Source: Rhizophagus irregularis
Lineage: Eukaryota; Glomeromycota; Glomeromycetes; Glomerales; Glomeraceae
Direction of reading: 5' to 3'
DNA length: 64,000 nt
NCBI RefSeq assembly: GCF_026210795.1
Contig: NC_089448.1
Span: forward strand, 3,534,001 to 3,598,000
Shown: piece after piece, positions 13,000 to 24,093 of the stretch
Layout: each line of letters opens with the position of its first letter
Numbering within the stretch: position 1 is the first letter of the stretch
The notes under the pieces: generated by a model
Told to the model about the DNA's origin: nothing
Seen by the model: only the letters and a program-made list of their open reading frames with translations
Databases searched by the model: none
Made by a program: the position numbers and the translations under genes

Positions 13000-13437
13000 T
13001 TAAAATGGATTATTATTATTATTATTAGTCAAATGTTGATCTTGTTGATGAGAAATAGGCAAAATAGGTTCAATGATGATTTTAATTTTAAATCCTGGTA
13101 TCTCAAATTCCCTTTGGGAGACAAAGGGAAGAGAGATATTTCCAAATGAATTTCCGGATGCATTTCCTATATAATTTGGTGAAATTTGTTGGCCAAAATG
13201 ACCAACGTTCTGCGGAGGTGCATACGACATAGGATAGAGTTGTGAATTGTTCTTATTGGAAAACATGTTCATATTTGCGTGTTGTAATGAAAAGGTATTG
13301 TTGTACGACATAGAATCATTGTTGTAATTGGGAATAGTATTTACGTTAATATTTTGAATATTTTGCATATTTTGCGCAGTTGGCGGTTGTAAATTATAAT
13401 AACCATTATTGATGTTATCAAAATTGTTAGGTTCCAT
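13000..13437 (-). CDS. Asn/Gln-rich small protein (paralog 3 of 3)
   Basis: This single-exon frame encodes 145 residues and is the close duplicate of the 7388-7819 protein. It starts 'MEPNNFDNINNGYYNLQPP', has a shorter Gln-Asn-Ile repeat, the same Met/Asn/Tyr-rich middle, and the C-terminal motif 'REFEIPGFKIKIIIEP' followed by an Asn run. Length differences are whole codons in repeat tracts (QNI and N runs), consistent with slippage under coding constraint. No targeting or catalytic signal is visible. It may be a low-complexity protein with a short beta-strand tail. Function unknown. Confidence 0.72.
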   Translation of the reverse strand: MEPNNFDNINNGYYNLQPPTAQNMQNIQNINVNTIPNYNNDSMSYNNTFSLQHANMNMFSNKNNSQLYPMSYAPPQNVGHFGQQISPNYIGNASGNSFGNISLPFVSQREFEIPGFKIKIIIEPILPISHQQDQHLTNNNNNNPF

Positions 13438-13626
13438 TTTTGAACGAAGTTTTGAATTTGTATATTTTATATTCTAAACCGATATACTTTACAGATTTAT
13501 TTCAGTTGTAAATTTGATTTCAGTTTTTTTTTTTAGGGCTTGATAAAATTTGACTCTTTTATAGGATATAATTCTGCCAAGTGTTAAATAAATAAACTCA
13601 TAAGTGACGTAACAGTGACGTAACAC

Positions 13627-13647
13627 CTTTGTCAAAATTTCCATTTT
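13627..13647 (-). promoter_or_regulatory. Conserved upstream block, copy 3
   Basis: 'ctttgtcaaaatttccattt' lies about 190 bases upstream of the 13437 start. Further upstream, 'gatattttacta' and 'caatcattt' strings are also shared with the 7.4-kb paralog. Confidence 0.35.
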
Positions 13648-13870
13648 TGATTCTAAAATTCTCTATAAAGAGTATTTTTAAAAAAGAAATAACATTGTTT
13701 GATATTTTACTATGAAAGGGAATTAATCAATCATTTCGTGTATAGAAGAAATTTTTACAATCAATTATTTCACTATTGAGGTTTTAAGAATTTTTATTGT
13801 TTATTTTCGTACAATGAAAAATCAAAAATATGAAAGTAATATAGAAATAGATGAATGAAAATTTTTTTTC

Positions 13871-15701
13871 TATGATTTTCTTTATTTGGTCTATAAACAT
13901 ACATGAAAGCGCCTTGATAGTATCTTCTCTTATAATAGAAGGCATTTTGATTCTATAAGAATGGTTCTTTCATCTTATTCTATATATAGCATATTGATAT
14001 GAGTATTTTGTTAATATATTAATATTAACAATTTCATTGTATTCATTGTTTAATTTAATATTAACAATTTAATATCCATCACGTGTTAATTTTGGCGCTT
14101 GACCGTCTGTACTCAAGTCATCCATTATTCCATTGCAGTTAACGATAATCCTAAAAACCTAAAAAAGTAAGTTAGGTCACATCCATTCTGTCAATACAGT
14201 TTAGTCTTGAATGAACGTTAGGGGAAACCAATGGATAGTTCAATAATCTATTCAGAGTAAAATATACAACATGCATAAAATACTTTCTTGGTATACTTCC
14301 TGTAACCATGACGCCTCAATACTCAACTCATCCTTCATCCATACTATGGTAACGTATTCTCGGTATAGCCCATATGGGGACTTTCGCATAGTTGTAACGG
14401 GCCATCATCTTTAAACCTTTCCATACAAACGGACCATCTCCATAACACATTGTTAGATACGATTATCTAGTTCAGTAAATGAGAAGATTCCATGGGGATA
14501 AAATTTTTAATTATATTTATATAAATAATATATTTTTTACAAAATATTACAAATAATCATATTATAGTCGAATCTGTTGATTGGGTAAGCGAAGTAGCTG
14601 GTCAAGAAATAGCTCGCGTGTAGCTAGTCGAGATCATATATAGCAAACGTAGACTCCCCGGGATAATTGCAAAAAGTACCAAAAATTTTTGACGATATTT
14701 TCGAAGGAAAAAATTTTTGAAAATATTTCAAAGGAAAATAATTCAATGAAAATAATTCAATGGAAAAAATTTATGATATTTATATTTTTTACACAATTAT
14801 TTGCAAAAATAATATTACGAAGTAATTGTATTATTTGCAAAAAAAATATTACAAATAATTGTATTATTTGGTCCGTCATACAAACATGTATAGATAATCC
14901 ATATTAATCAATCAAATTGGAAAGTTTACAATCGATAAAATGAAATGATTTTTATAGTACGCTTTATTAGGAATATGCAATCACAAATAATTTCATTAGC
15001 AATAGTAATGCAATATAACTTCATTATCAAAAGTATACTCCGTTAAATAAATCCGTCATACAAACGAATTTCATTAAAGCGTCTAGGCGATCCAGTTACA
15101 TAGAAGGAAAAAAAATTGTAAGGATCATCCTGATTATTATAGCATGATTGTTCTATAAAAGAAAAATCGTGAAACAATGATGTAATGAAAGGAAAAAATG
15201 CTGGTTTTGGTATAAACACAATGAATATTAATACTATTTACAAAGTAACTTTAAACTAATTTAGGTAAAAAAAAAATCAAACTAGAGAAGGAAAATTTTG
15301 AATGAGTTCAAAGAAATTAACGATACACAACATGAATTTTCAATTAATTCAATAAAACAACTAAATTTAGATTACAAGAAAAGTTATGACGACAAAACAG
15401 TCCATAAAAGAACTTTATGTTAGGAGTTATAGACTTATTAATATCCTTTTTTGCGTATAGTACCGGCTAAAATTTTCATTTTTTCACGTACATTTTTTAT
15501 TTCTGTCAAAAAAATCCACGTGAACCGAGTGGGTACGGATTGAAATAATTATAGTGTATTACTTTTTTCATGGATGACCTATAATTTTTGTTTGTGTCAA
15601 TTGTCAAAAATAATACGCATGATTAGACTATGTATAATAAAAACTAATAAATATAAAGACGACAATTCCGCGCGATGGAAATTAATCTTTTTTTTGTCTT
15701 A
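13871..15701. other. Intergenic, no gene
   Basis: No supportable gene. A GC-richer piece at about 14290-14500 has no open frame or recognised signature. A segment near 15190-15310 distantly resembles the repeat at 5.7 kb. Confidence 0.45.
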
Positions 15702-16281
15702 CTAAAATTTAATCAAATAAAATGAACGTTTACATTCGATATGTGCATTTTATTCAAATCACATGTTAACGCCAAATAATATCTTTTGTAGCGAATAATA
15801 CAATAAAGTACACATTAAATGATAAATATTTCATTTTCAAGTTTATTACTAAAAAAAAAATAAAAAAAAAACTTATTTCAATAAACTAATTTTAAGTTCG
15901 CAAAAAATTATATATTATTGAACTCAATTTACAGTACTGTCAAAATATGTTCATTTTTCCGTTTTTATCGCTTAAAAAAAAAGGTATCGGGACATTTTGC
16001 TGAAAGCCATTTCGTCAAAAAATTATCTCTGGCCTGAGTTATTTATTCATAATGCTGCATAATGTTGGCCTTATTTTTCGACGGAATGTCCTTTTGGCGA
16101 AATGTTCCGTACCCAAACAAAAAAATGTATATATATATTTTCGCTTACGGCGACAGGACATTTTCCTGACAGCCTAACGCTGGCCGTTTGATCACGTGCT
16201 CGTGCATAACTCTGCATAACTCTGGCCAAACTTGGCAGGCAAATGGTCTTGTCGGGAAATCATCCGTGCCATATTAAATAA

Positions 16282-16315
16282 TAGTGATTGGTTATGGCAT
16301 CATAACCAATCACTA
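16282..16315. repeat. Perfect 15-bp-stem palindrome
   Basis: 'tagtgattggttatg' is followed by a four-base loop 'gcat' and the exact inverse complement 'cataaccaatcacta'. It lies in sequence absent from the shorter duplicate at 11.2-12.1 kb. There is no poly-T tract or gene end nearby to suggest a terminator. Confidence 0.8.
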
Positions 16316-16862
16316 GATTATTGCGTCAGTCACGCAAGATCATGCTATTATTATAGTAAGAGTATATAAAAAGTATAATTAAACTGCAAATATATTTGAT
16401 ATTTAGCCAATAAAAGAAAAATATTAATTATTTAGCCATCAACAAAAAATATCAGTCCGTCAAAATTTGCATGATCCTATTAGACTGACCAATAATCAAT
16501 AAATTAAAGGGCAAAAACTAAACTTAGACCATTGAGTTAAAATCCATTTAATTTCGTGAAATTCGTGATACGTCAAGCTATAGTAATATTACCGTATAAA
16601 TAGTATAAATAGGTACAGTACGGTATAATAAAAATTATATACACAATTAAAAAAAATAAAATAAAAACCTGCGAATCCGTTTAATAACGTAAATTTAAAT
16701 TTTAAAAATTTGAACTTGCAAAATTTTGCAAGCTAATAGTTATAATTAATTGGCAAGTTCATATATCCAAAAACCATTATTCAAATACTTTGGGAACCGA
16801 TAATTAAATTACTGTAATTTTATAATGAAATGAAAGAAGTAAATCAAGATGTTCATAGCAAG

Positions 16863-17620
16863 TGTTACCACCGATTTATGACGTTTGGTCGTTTGGTAGG
16901 TAGTAACAGAAATAAATATAATGATCGGTTGATGAACGATAAAGTAATATGACGATATATAACTGATGATAAAGTGAAAGTCTATACGGTAAACGATAAT
17001 GGGCGATTATAAACGATAATTAATGATATAATGGATTAGGGGTAAATCGGATAGTATGTTCAGTTTATAATAACAATTAATTAGCAAATGTATAACGAAA
17101 GTTAACAAGTGATAATAAATGATAATAAAACGATAATAAACAATGTGATAACTAAAATGTGATAAATCGTGTATCAATAATTCGGAAGCAAATCGACAGG
17201 TTTATTCGTTAATAAAAGAATACGATATTACTACCTCAACCGGCGCTCTGTAATATCCAGATATCTATCTTATAACAATAAAACTAGACGAATTCTAAAC
17301 TGAACTAGAACTTTTATCCTCCAACATCGGCCCTTTATATAATATTAAATTTTTAGGACGAATCTGTCCTTCGGACATAATTGTCTCCCGGCCAATATCG
17401 TCTCCCGGCCAATTGTGGCGATCTGGGCACATTTGTCTATACAGCCACTTATATTCAGCCACTTTATATCGCTAAGCTTCCGCTTTTTTATCTAATCTAT
17501 AAACAACTAAAAACAACTACAGGTTATATAACTAAAATAACTAAAAATAACTAAAAGATAAAAATAGAATTAAAAAAATAAAAATAAAATAAATAGAATA
17601 AAAAAAAATATCCCGTGAAA
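16863..17620. mobile_element. LTR-like insertion (candidate solo LTR), 758 bp
   Basis: Comparison with the empty site in the shorter duplicate (about 11957) defines an insertion starting 'TGTTACCACC' and ending 'ATCCCGTGAAA'. It is flanked by CAAG on both sides (16859-16862 and 17621-17624), a 4-bp target-site duplication. The TGTTAC start matches the other LTR-like element at 32123-33022. The interior is non-coding, with GATAAT-type repeats and GC-richer patches. The right terminus does not end in the canonical CA unless the boundary shifts by two bases, so a DNA element is not excluded. Confidence 0.5.
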
Positions 17621-18254
17621 CAAGTAAAAAATTATAACAATTTATTTAGAAAATATTTTTCAAAAAAAAAAATTTCTTATTTTTTTTTTATAAGTTATTT
17701 TTATAAATTATTTCTTATTAAATTTTTTAATGAATAATAAAAGCAAACTTTCGCCTTCATTTTAAATGTAAATTTAAGAAAATTTATTTTGATGGTTAAT
17801 GGATTTTTTATAAATTTCATTATTATTTTTCGCAAATTTCGCTTGATTTCGTGGTCACATGATCTTAATAAATTATCTTCGCCATATAAATCTTTAATAT
17901 ATCAATTATATTGTTCATATAGGTGAACCCTACTTTTATCGTGATACGGAAGCCAGTTTTTCTTTTTTATTTTGTAATTTTGTATTAATGGTCTCGTACT
18001 ATTAACTTTATTAGTACTCTTAATAAAGTTGAAACGCAATCTTTGCAAATACTTTTATCGTGGAATTGGGAAATTTATTTTATAAATAGATTGACGTAAC
18101 ATGAATGAAGGTGCACATAATTTAAATTATCCACCGGTATTAACCCATCTCGAAAATTAAAAACATAAAATTGTCTTACATGATTAATACTTTCTTTAAT
18201 TTAATAATTGATATTAATTGTCGTGTTAAATACAATCTATATAGAGAATAAATT

Positions 18255-19142
18255 TCATATCATGAAAAGAAAAGTAAGTGAAAAACAACAAGAAAAGAAA
18301 AGAGGAAAGAAAAATGATGAAAAAATGGAAGAAGAGGAAGAATTTAAGCAAATTAAAGAAGGAGAAGGCGTAGAGGTAATTATGGTATTAGATGGTGCAG
18401 TACTAGTGGGAGTATAATTATAATAGCAATATGGAGAGTCTGAATCAGGGGAATTAGGAGGCTTGGGAAGCTTGGGAGATGGAATATTTTCGGACGGTTT
18501 ATTTGGAGATTGAGGAGGGATTTTTCCAGGAGGAAATGGAATTCCTCCCGGAGATGGAGTAGAATTAGGACAATCCGATATAATATTTCCAGCCTTTGCA
18601 CAGGGTTGTAAATACGTTACAGTATATTCTGGTGGAGCGTTAAAAGAAAAACACATTTCAGCCCTGGCCAAAACTCCAAGTCCATCATCTGGAGCATTAA
18701 GACATTCTGAAGGGTCCGCACTGAGTAAAAAACTATCAATAATAGATGATCCAATAGTTTTAGGAATTCCTACACTTCCTAAATTCTTCATAGAAACACC
18801 CGTCATACTAACCCACTGAACGTTTGTATCGAATTTTTCTAATGAATACTTAGTAACAGCAACTTTTACTGATTTAACATTACATTCTATAGTAAATTTT
18901 GCAAAAATTGTATTTTGAGGTACTCCAACATCAAGAGTAGTAGATTTATGAACATTATCAATAGCATAATAACAACTTAATTTTGAGGGTCCAGTTTGTC
19001 GAGTTACCAATTTTTTATCATTAATATCTGCTTTTAACATTGCTTTGATAGTTATTTCAGCATTAACATTAAAATTATTATTAATAAAAAAAATAAATAT
19101 CATAAGGACCAAAAAAAGGTTCGTAAAAATATGATTTCTCAT
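18255..19142 (-). CDS. Secreted, probably GPI-anchored Pro/Ser-rich surface protein
   Basis: This single-exon frame encodes 295 residues. Residues 1-28 form a signal peptide: a short polar start, a long Phe/Leu/Ile core, and a plausible cleavage after 'NVNA'. Residues 29-195 form a folded-looking extracellular domain with several Cys. Residues about 200-250 are Pro-rich. The C-terminus is Ser-rich and then strongly hydrophobic to the last residue, the layout of a GPI-anchor signal. Asn-X-Ser/Thr sequons occur near 'CPNSTP', 'NYTPT' and 'LNSSS'. It therefore probably acts at the plasma membrane or cell wall. I do not recognise the central domain. A secreted effector or wall protein are both possible. 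No intron is needed to explain the frame. Confidence 0.75.
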   Translation of the reverse strand: MRNHIFTNLFLVLMIFIFFINNNFNVNAEITIKAMLKADINDKKLVTRQTGPSKLSCYYAIDNVHKSTTLDVGVPQNTIFAKFTIECNVKSVKVAVTKYSLEKFDTNVQWVSMTGVSMKNLGSVGIPKTIGSSIIDSFLLSADPSECLNAPDDGLGVLARAEMCFSFNAPPEYTVTYLQPCAKAGNIISDCPNSTPSPGGIPFPPGKIPPQSPNKPSENIPSPKLPKPPNSPDSDSPYCYYNYTPTSTAPSNTIITSTPSPSLICLNSSSSSIFSSFFFPLFFSCCFSLTFLFMI

Positions 19143-21090
19143 GATTGAAAAGATGAATAAATTATGAGAATCACGATAAAAACCAAAGTAAAAAAAAAAT
19201 GCGTTTAAATAAAAAAAAAATGAGACGAAACAAATTTGTTACACGAAATCTAAACCGTTTTGAACGCAAATATTATAAAAGTGATACAAATATAATAATT
19301 AATTCACAAATGATTTTTACACAATGCTTCCTAAATTTTTTTTTTCTTTTTTTTGAAAAAAAAAAATTCACGAGATCATCTATTTGTCACGTACAATCAT
19401 AATATAATTTATTATTTAATGCAATGCATTAGATTGTATAACGAAACGCTAAAATTTTCTTCTTTAGGGATAACAAAGAAATATTAAATTTTTGATAGGC
19501 TGAAAGGAAAAAAAAAAATATTTGTGTTCGGCAATGATCGGACATCGGATTACCCACATTTCTAAAAAAAGACAGACATTGAATTTTCAAAAATTACACT
19601 AATTCTGAAAAAGACTAGTCGTAATATATTTATTTCATATAATTTGCTAATTTGTATTAAATATTTTTCGCTAATTTGTTCTATTTGTTCTATGAAAATA
19701 TTCTAAAATTTAAAAAAGTCAATTGATGTTTGGTTACACAAAGTATTAACTAATTGATATTTTTTTCACCACAAAAATGAATAAAGAAAATCTGAAAATT
19801 TAATGGTATGTCAAGCAAGTCTACAATGAAAACGAACTAAAATTATTTTTTCTTTTAAAGTCCAAATATGGCAACTAAAACTAACCAAAATTGATATTAT
19901 TAAATTTTTGTCTTGACCAAATAAGAATTTTTTGATATTTTATTACCCAAATCGTATATAAAGATATCTATTTTAATAAAAAGATACATTGCCTTTTGAA
20001 TTCTAGATCAAGCTTTTTACTAACCCAAAGAGGGTATGGCTTTAATTTGATTTCACGCGATAATTGCATAATTGTATATTCGGAAATATCCATATTAAAT
20101 TTCATTATATTCCATTTAACCGGTCGAATTCTAAATTGTCGCAACGTCTGGCCTATATTTCAACTATTTACATGCAACAGTTGCAACACGCCCGTATTGT
20201 AAGCTTGATTTACGGTTTCGTTACCTAAGTCACAATCTATTATTACTTACGACCAGCAACAACTCTGACTTTTATATTTGTCTTATAAAACTTTGATTTC
20301 ATGATTGATATTTGGTGGTATTATAGCAAGTATACATAAACTCGCAAAATTCTTATCTGTTATCGATAGTTGCTTCAAAAAATTCTTATTAGTAATTATT
20401 AATTACGTGACATCTACAATTTTTTCGTAAACTCCGCGTTTCCTTCAGCCTATAAATCCGTCTGCCAATGATTGATGATCCTTTTATTTGGGCTTTTATA
20501 ATGAATATACATTCTTGAATTATACATTTTATCATGTGAATGTAATTCGGTGATGTTTCCTATAATTATTTAAGATTATATTTATTAATTAGAAAACTAA
20601 AAAAAAACAGAAGAAAAATGTTAATAAATAAAGAAATAATGATCTTTTAACTTTATTTTATTATTTTTATTTTATTTTTTTTTTTGAGAACGAAAGGTTG
20701 CATTATTTGTATATTCACTTACATAAGTAGTAATTATAAAAAAAACAAAGTATTACTTTCTCAAAATATCGACCATCCCGACTAAACTCGTATTAAAGTG
20801 CAGAACAGAACGTAACGTCTGGGTCGCCATTTTGGAAAGTTACTTTAAACCCAAAATATCGCAAAATATATAATATCTATTGTAATATAATTATCAGAAA
20901 ATTTTAAAGTCATTAAAAGAATTATACAATGCAAGTATTTGTGATTGATAAATTAATAAATTATAAGTTATTGAATTATAAATTGTCTTTTTTTTTAACA
21001 TGATTTGGATCCTAAGTATCGTAAATTGAACCGATGAAATGTGTTTCAAAATGGATATAGCTGGTGAAGGGACTTTAGGGTATTTCCGAA
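19143..21090. other. Intergenic, no gene
   Basis: No supportable gene. Open frames are short and low in complexity. Poly-A/T tracts are frequent. Confidence 0.5.
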
Positions 21091-21092
21091 AC

Positions 21093-22505
21093 ATCTGAAA
21101 TTTTCAGATAGTAGATGCAAGTGAAATGTCTATTAATCAACCGAAGCTATATTTACAAAAAAAATCGGCTAAAAATTTCAAAATTATTAAAAATGTTAGA
21201 TATTTACAAATATTTACAGATATTAAAAAATAAATTTTAAATGACTCTTTTTCTATTACCGTTATATACAATAGTACTGTTAAAGATGTTTATAATATAT
21301 CTTTTCATAGATAACTTACATAATCTTCAACTTCAGCTGAGCTTGTACTTATGATCATCACACGTAATCATCATATTTAATAGATTAATAAGGAAATTAT
21401 TGTCATGAGAAAAATTTTCCCATAATCAACTCAGCCACATAACCGTTATACGCGTTATACGAAAAAATAGAGTTCTTTGTCTCTACTTTTTTCTAACTCT
21501 TTTAGAGGTTCTTATCTCTACTAAGAGTTCCCTTTTGACTGTAAGGGTTTAAAACGGTCGCGTTCTATTAAAGGTCCAAGTTACCTTTCCCTTTTCGGCT
21601 GTGAGGGTTTAAAACGGTCGCGTTCTATTAAAGGTCCAAGTTACCTTTCCCTTTTTCGACTGTAAGGGTTTAAAACGGTCGCGTTCTATTAAAGGTCCAA
21701 GTTACCTTTCCCTTTTTCGACTGTAAGGGTTTAAAACGGTCGCGCCCCAGGTTACCTTTGAGTTGCACCCGTTGTAAGGTCTACTGACTCCGTAGCAGGA
21801 GTTGGTTATGTGCCTTCCTTACCGGTCAAAGGCCTTGGTAAAAAAATTTTTTTATTTTCGGGAATTTTTTCCTTTTTCAAGATATACAAAGTGAAAGAAA
21901 ATGTCACTACTTGTGGATAGGATAACGGTCCCTCTCGGTCTTATGGAACACTGAAAAGAACATATACTACACTTGTATTGCACTGAAAAGAACTTATACT
22001 ACACTTAATACTGCACTGATAAGAACATATATTACACTTAAGTAGTTGTACTTGTAATTTAGTTGCAGTACACTATTATATTTTTTTGGGTCGCAAATGG
22101 TACTGACGTCCTCGCCGTGCGGCCTGGGTGCTATTTTTTTTTTAAAATAGCAGCAGACAAGTACCAAAATATGAAAAATTACTAATACAAAAAATATTCT
22201 TTGCTACGTTTTGACGTAGTTAGATTCAAACAAAACTCTGATATACGTCAACGCTACGATTGTAGCCAAATACTTGATTTTTACGCTTACACAGCTTGAT
22301 TCATTTAATGGACCTGAACATGGAAATTACTGCTATTCTTACAGAAAATATTACGCCTAACGTTCCGCCAGATGTTTCTTACGAAATTTCTCCACAAGAT
22401 CAAGCACTTTTTATCACGACCGTATGTTTTCCTCTGTCACACGCCTCCTTTGGGTAATAAGTCTATAGCCACCATATCCAAACTTTTTGTCATGTGCTGA
22501 GACTA
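21093..22505. repeat. Dispersed ~1.4-kb repeat, copy A
   Basis: From 'catctgaaattttcagatag' to about 22505 this matches 39409-40705 in the same orientation. It contains the 61-bp tandem array (21530-21745), a GC-rich block with 'gtcctcgccgtgcggcc', and a short plus-strand frame of 45 codons (22320-22457). The last 190 bases also hold a minus-strand frame ('SAHDKKFGYGG' region). Differences between the copies change amino acids freely in the plus-strand frame, so selection for protein is not evident. Confidence 0.75.
21530..21745. repeat. 61-bp tandem array, four units
   Basis: The unit 'gactgtaagggtttaaaacg' ... 'ccaagttacctttcccttttt' is repeated about four times with near identity; the last unit is truncated into 'gcgccccagg'. 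The second copy of the dispersed repeat has about three units (39787-39940). G+C is well above the surroundings. Confidence 0.85.
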
Positions 22506-22745
22506 TTACGCCTCCCATGCCCAGTCCGCCGCCAGTCATAATTAATTCATGTTTTATTTTAGAATCATCAATATAAGACAAGAACATTAAAAAAAGTTCA
22601 TGATATGAACGTATGTTTTTATTTGATGATACTGTCAAAATTTTTGTAAATACTAAATCAATAAAGAATTCATTATATTATAATCTGAGAAACTTAATAA
22701 TTATTAATTAAATTGATTATTTATTGAGTATTAACTATTCTAGTC

Positions 22746-23133
22746 TTATTGCTGTTTTCTAATTACTGTGATCTAACATTATTTAATAAAAAAAAAAAAA
22801 TTTTTGAGAAAATATGTGAAAATAAAAATTTTATTGCATTTTCAAATAAAGGAGGTTTGATTATAAGCTAAAATTATAATTTTAAGAAAAAATTTTCAAT
22901 CTTTAAATAAGTTTACTTTTTAAAAAACGATTTGTTACACAAAATTTAAAAAGTTACTTATAAGTAAACTTATTTAAAAATTGAAAATTTTTTCTTAAAA
23001 TTGTAATTTTCAGCTTATAATCATACCTCCTTTATTTGAAAATGCAATAAAATTTTTATTTTCACATATTTTCTCAAAAATTTTTTTTTTTATTAAATAA
23101 TGCTAGATCACAGTAATTAGAAAACAGCAATAA
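22746..23133. mobile_element. Fold-back element (MITE-like), 388 bp
   Basis: Two arms of about 165 bases are nearly perfect inverse complements, beginning 'TTATTGCTGTTTTC' and ending 'GAAAACAGCAATAA', around a loop of ~40 bases near 22930-22965. The whole element could fold into one long hairpin. There is no open frame. A clear target-site duplication was not found. Confidence 0.8.
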
Positions 23134-23451
23134 TATATTTCCAGTCGCGTCAATATTTAATTTTTTTACTTATGTATTACGTCATTCCACATAAAATGTT
23201 TGTTTATTAATCAAAACAGCCGATATAAAGTTGTGCAAAATTGGTGTAAGAATTGTTATTTGCTATCCAAGATTTCCGCTAAGAAAAAATATATGACAAA
23301 TTATGTGTGGTGTAGTTTCTTTATTATGTCAATAATGTAAGTTGTTTCAGTCTGAGTCATATTATACACAAATAATTTTATTTAAATATTAATCTTACAT
23401 CTTTTCTTTCTTTCCTTATCTTCACAAGATTCAACTATATTTGGTACAACT

Positions 23452-24093
23452 ATGAAAACAGGATCTAGAACAAGCTTTACTCGTCCAAAACGTGGACGAC
23501 CAAAGAATATTTTGTTTGAACAATCATCTAATGAATTACATCAAACTCTTTCAAGTGACACCTCTCCTAGGATCGAATTTCAAGAATCAATACCCCCTTC
23601 TGAAGATGAACAGGAAGTGCTTAAAGCATTGTTTGCATATAAAGCATCTCTTAAAGATTCGCTTTTCTTTATAACTTCAACACCTTCCTCGCGTGATATT
23701 CAACGATATACTGATCAATTCAAAAAAAAGAAAACTCAACGTTCATTACAAGATGTTAAAACAGATTTAGCATATTTTCCACAAGAGTTACATATTGTTA
23801 AAGATAAATCAATAAAAGTAACAAATTCCATTGATACAAATCAAAGGAAAGTTCAATCTGACCTAAATTTAACATTTGGACAATTATTAGAGCAAGAAGG
23901 TAGAGAAAAGACTAAAAATGTGGAACATGAGAACGAAAATGAGTTTGAAAAAGATTCAAATATGGAACAAGATCTAGAGGATGAAGAATATGAAGAAGCT
24001 GCGGATTATTTTGAAAATTATTTTGACGATGGAGATGATGATGCATTTGATGATGATGGAGGAGGAGGTGAAGGGGAAGCATATTTTGATTAA
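23452..24093 (+). CDS. RNA polymerase III subunit RPC7/Rpc31-like
   Basis: This 213-residue protein is a likely subunit of the Pol III-specific RPC3/RPC6/RPC7 subcomplex, which acts in transcription initiation in the nucleus. The case rests on three features of the RPC7 (POLR3G/Rpc31) family in order. First, a 'KASLKDSLFFITS...SRDIQRYTDQF' segment near residues 66-90 corresponds to the family's 'PFFI ... DIERY' helix. Second, a 'YFPQELHI' segment matches the family's 'LPKEL' region. Third, a C-terminal Asp/Glu-rich tail with 'DYFENYFDDGDDD' matches the family's 'NDYINSYFDDGDDFG'. The N-terminus contains 'KRGRPKN', an AT-hook-like basic patch. A GTAAGT at 23336 and an acceptor 'cttcacaag' just before 23430 suggest an intron in the 5' leader. 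A coding upstream exon did not give a consistent frame. Confidence 0.72.
   Translation: MKTGSRTSFTRPKRGRPKNILFEQSSNELHQTLSSDTSPRIEFQESIPPSEDEQEVLKALFAYKASLKDSLFFITSTPSSRDIQRYTDQFKKKKTQRSLQDVKTDLAYFPQELHIVKDKSIKVTNSIDTNQRKVQSDLNLTFGQLLEQEGREKTKNVEHENENEFEKDSNMEQDLEDEEYEEAADYFENYFDDGDDDAFDDDGGGGEGEAYFD

Larger units (their letters stand above)
12378..13870. repeat. Segmental duplication, copy 2 (carries paralog 3)
   Basis: This is the partner of 6797-8175, in the same orientation. It carries an additional ~100 bases near 12495-12560 and several small indels. Gene and flanks are both conserved. Confidence 0.8.
15702..17880. repeat. Segmental duplication, long copy of 11197-12110
   Basis: This direct-orientation partner of 11197-12110 is interrupted by extra material. 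The extra material includes a hairpin-bearing section at about 16140-16500 and an LTR-like element at 16863-17620. Confidence 0.7.

Noticed and set aside
21530-21745. CRISPR-like array of 61-bp units
   Set aside because: The units are directly adjacent with no unique spacers, and the context is fungal, so this is a plain tandem repeat.
22414-22638. Minus-strand frames with 'SAHDKKFGYGG' in both copies of the dispersed repeat (also 40603-40872)
   Set aside because: The frame is shared only because the DNA is a recent duplicate; it overlaps the opposite-strand frame and has no start or splice context that I could support.
23300-23345. Coding first exon for the RPC7-like gene ending at 'aat|gtaagt'
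   Set aside because: The phase does not match the acceptor before 23430, so it is treated as a possible 5' leader intron only.
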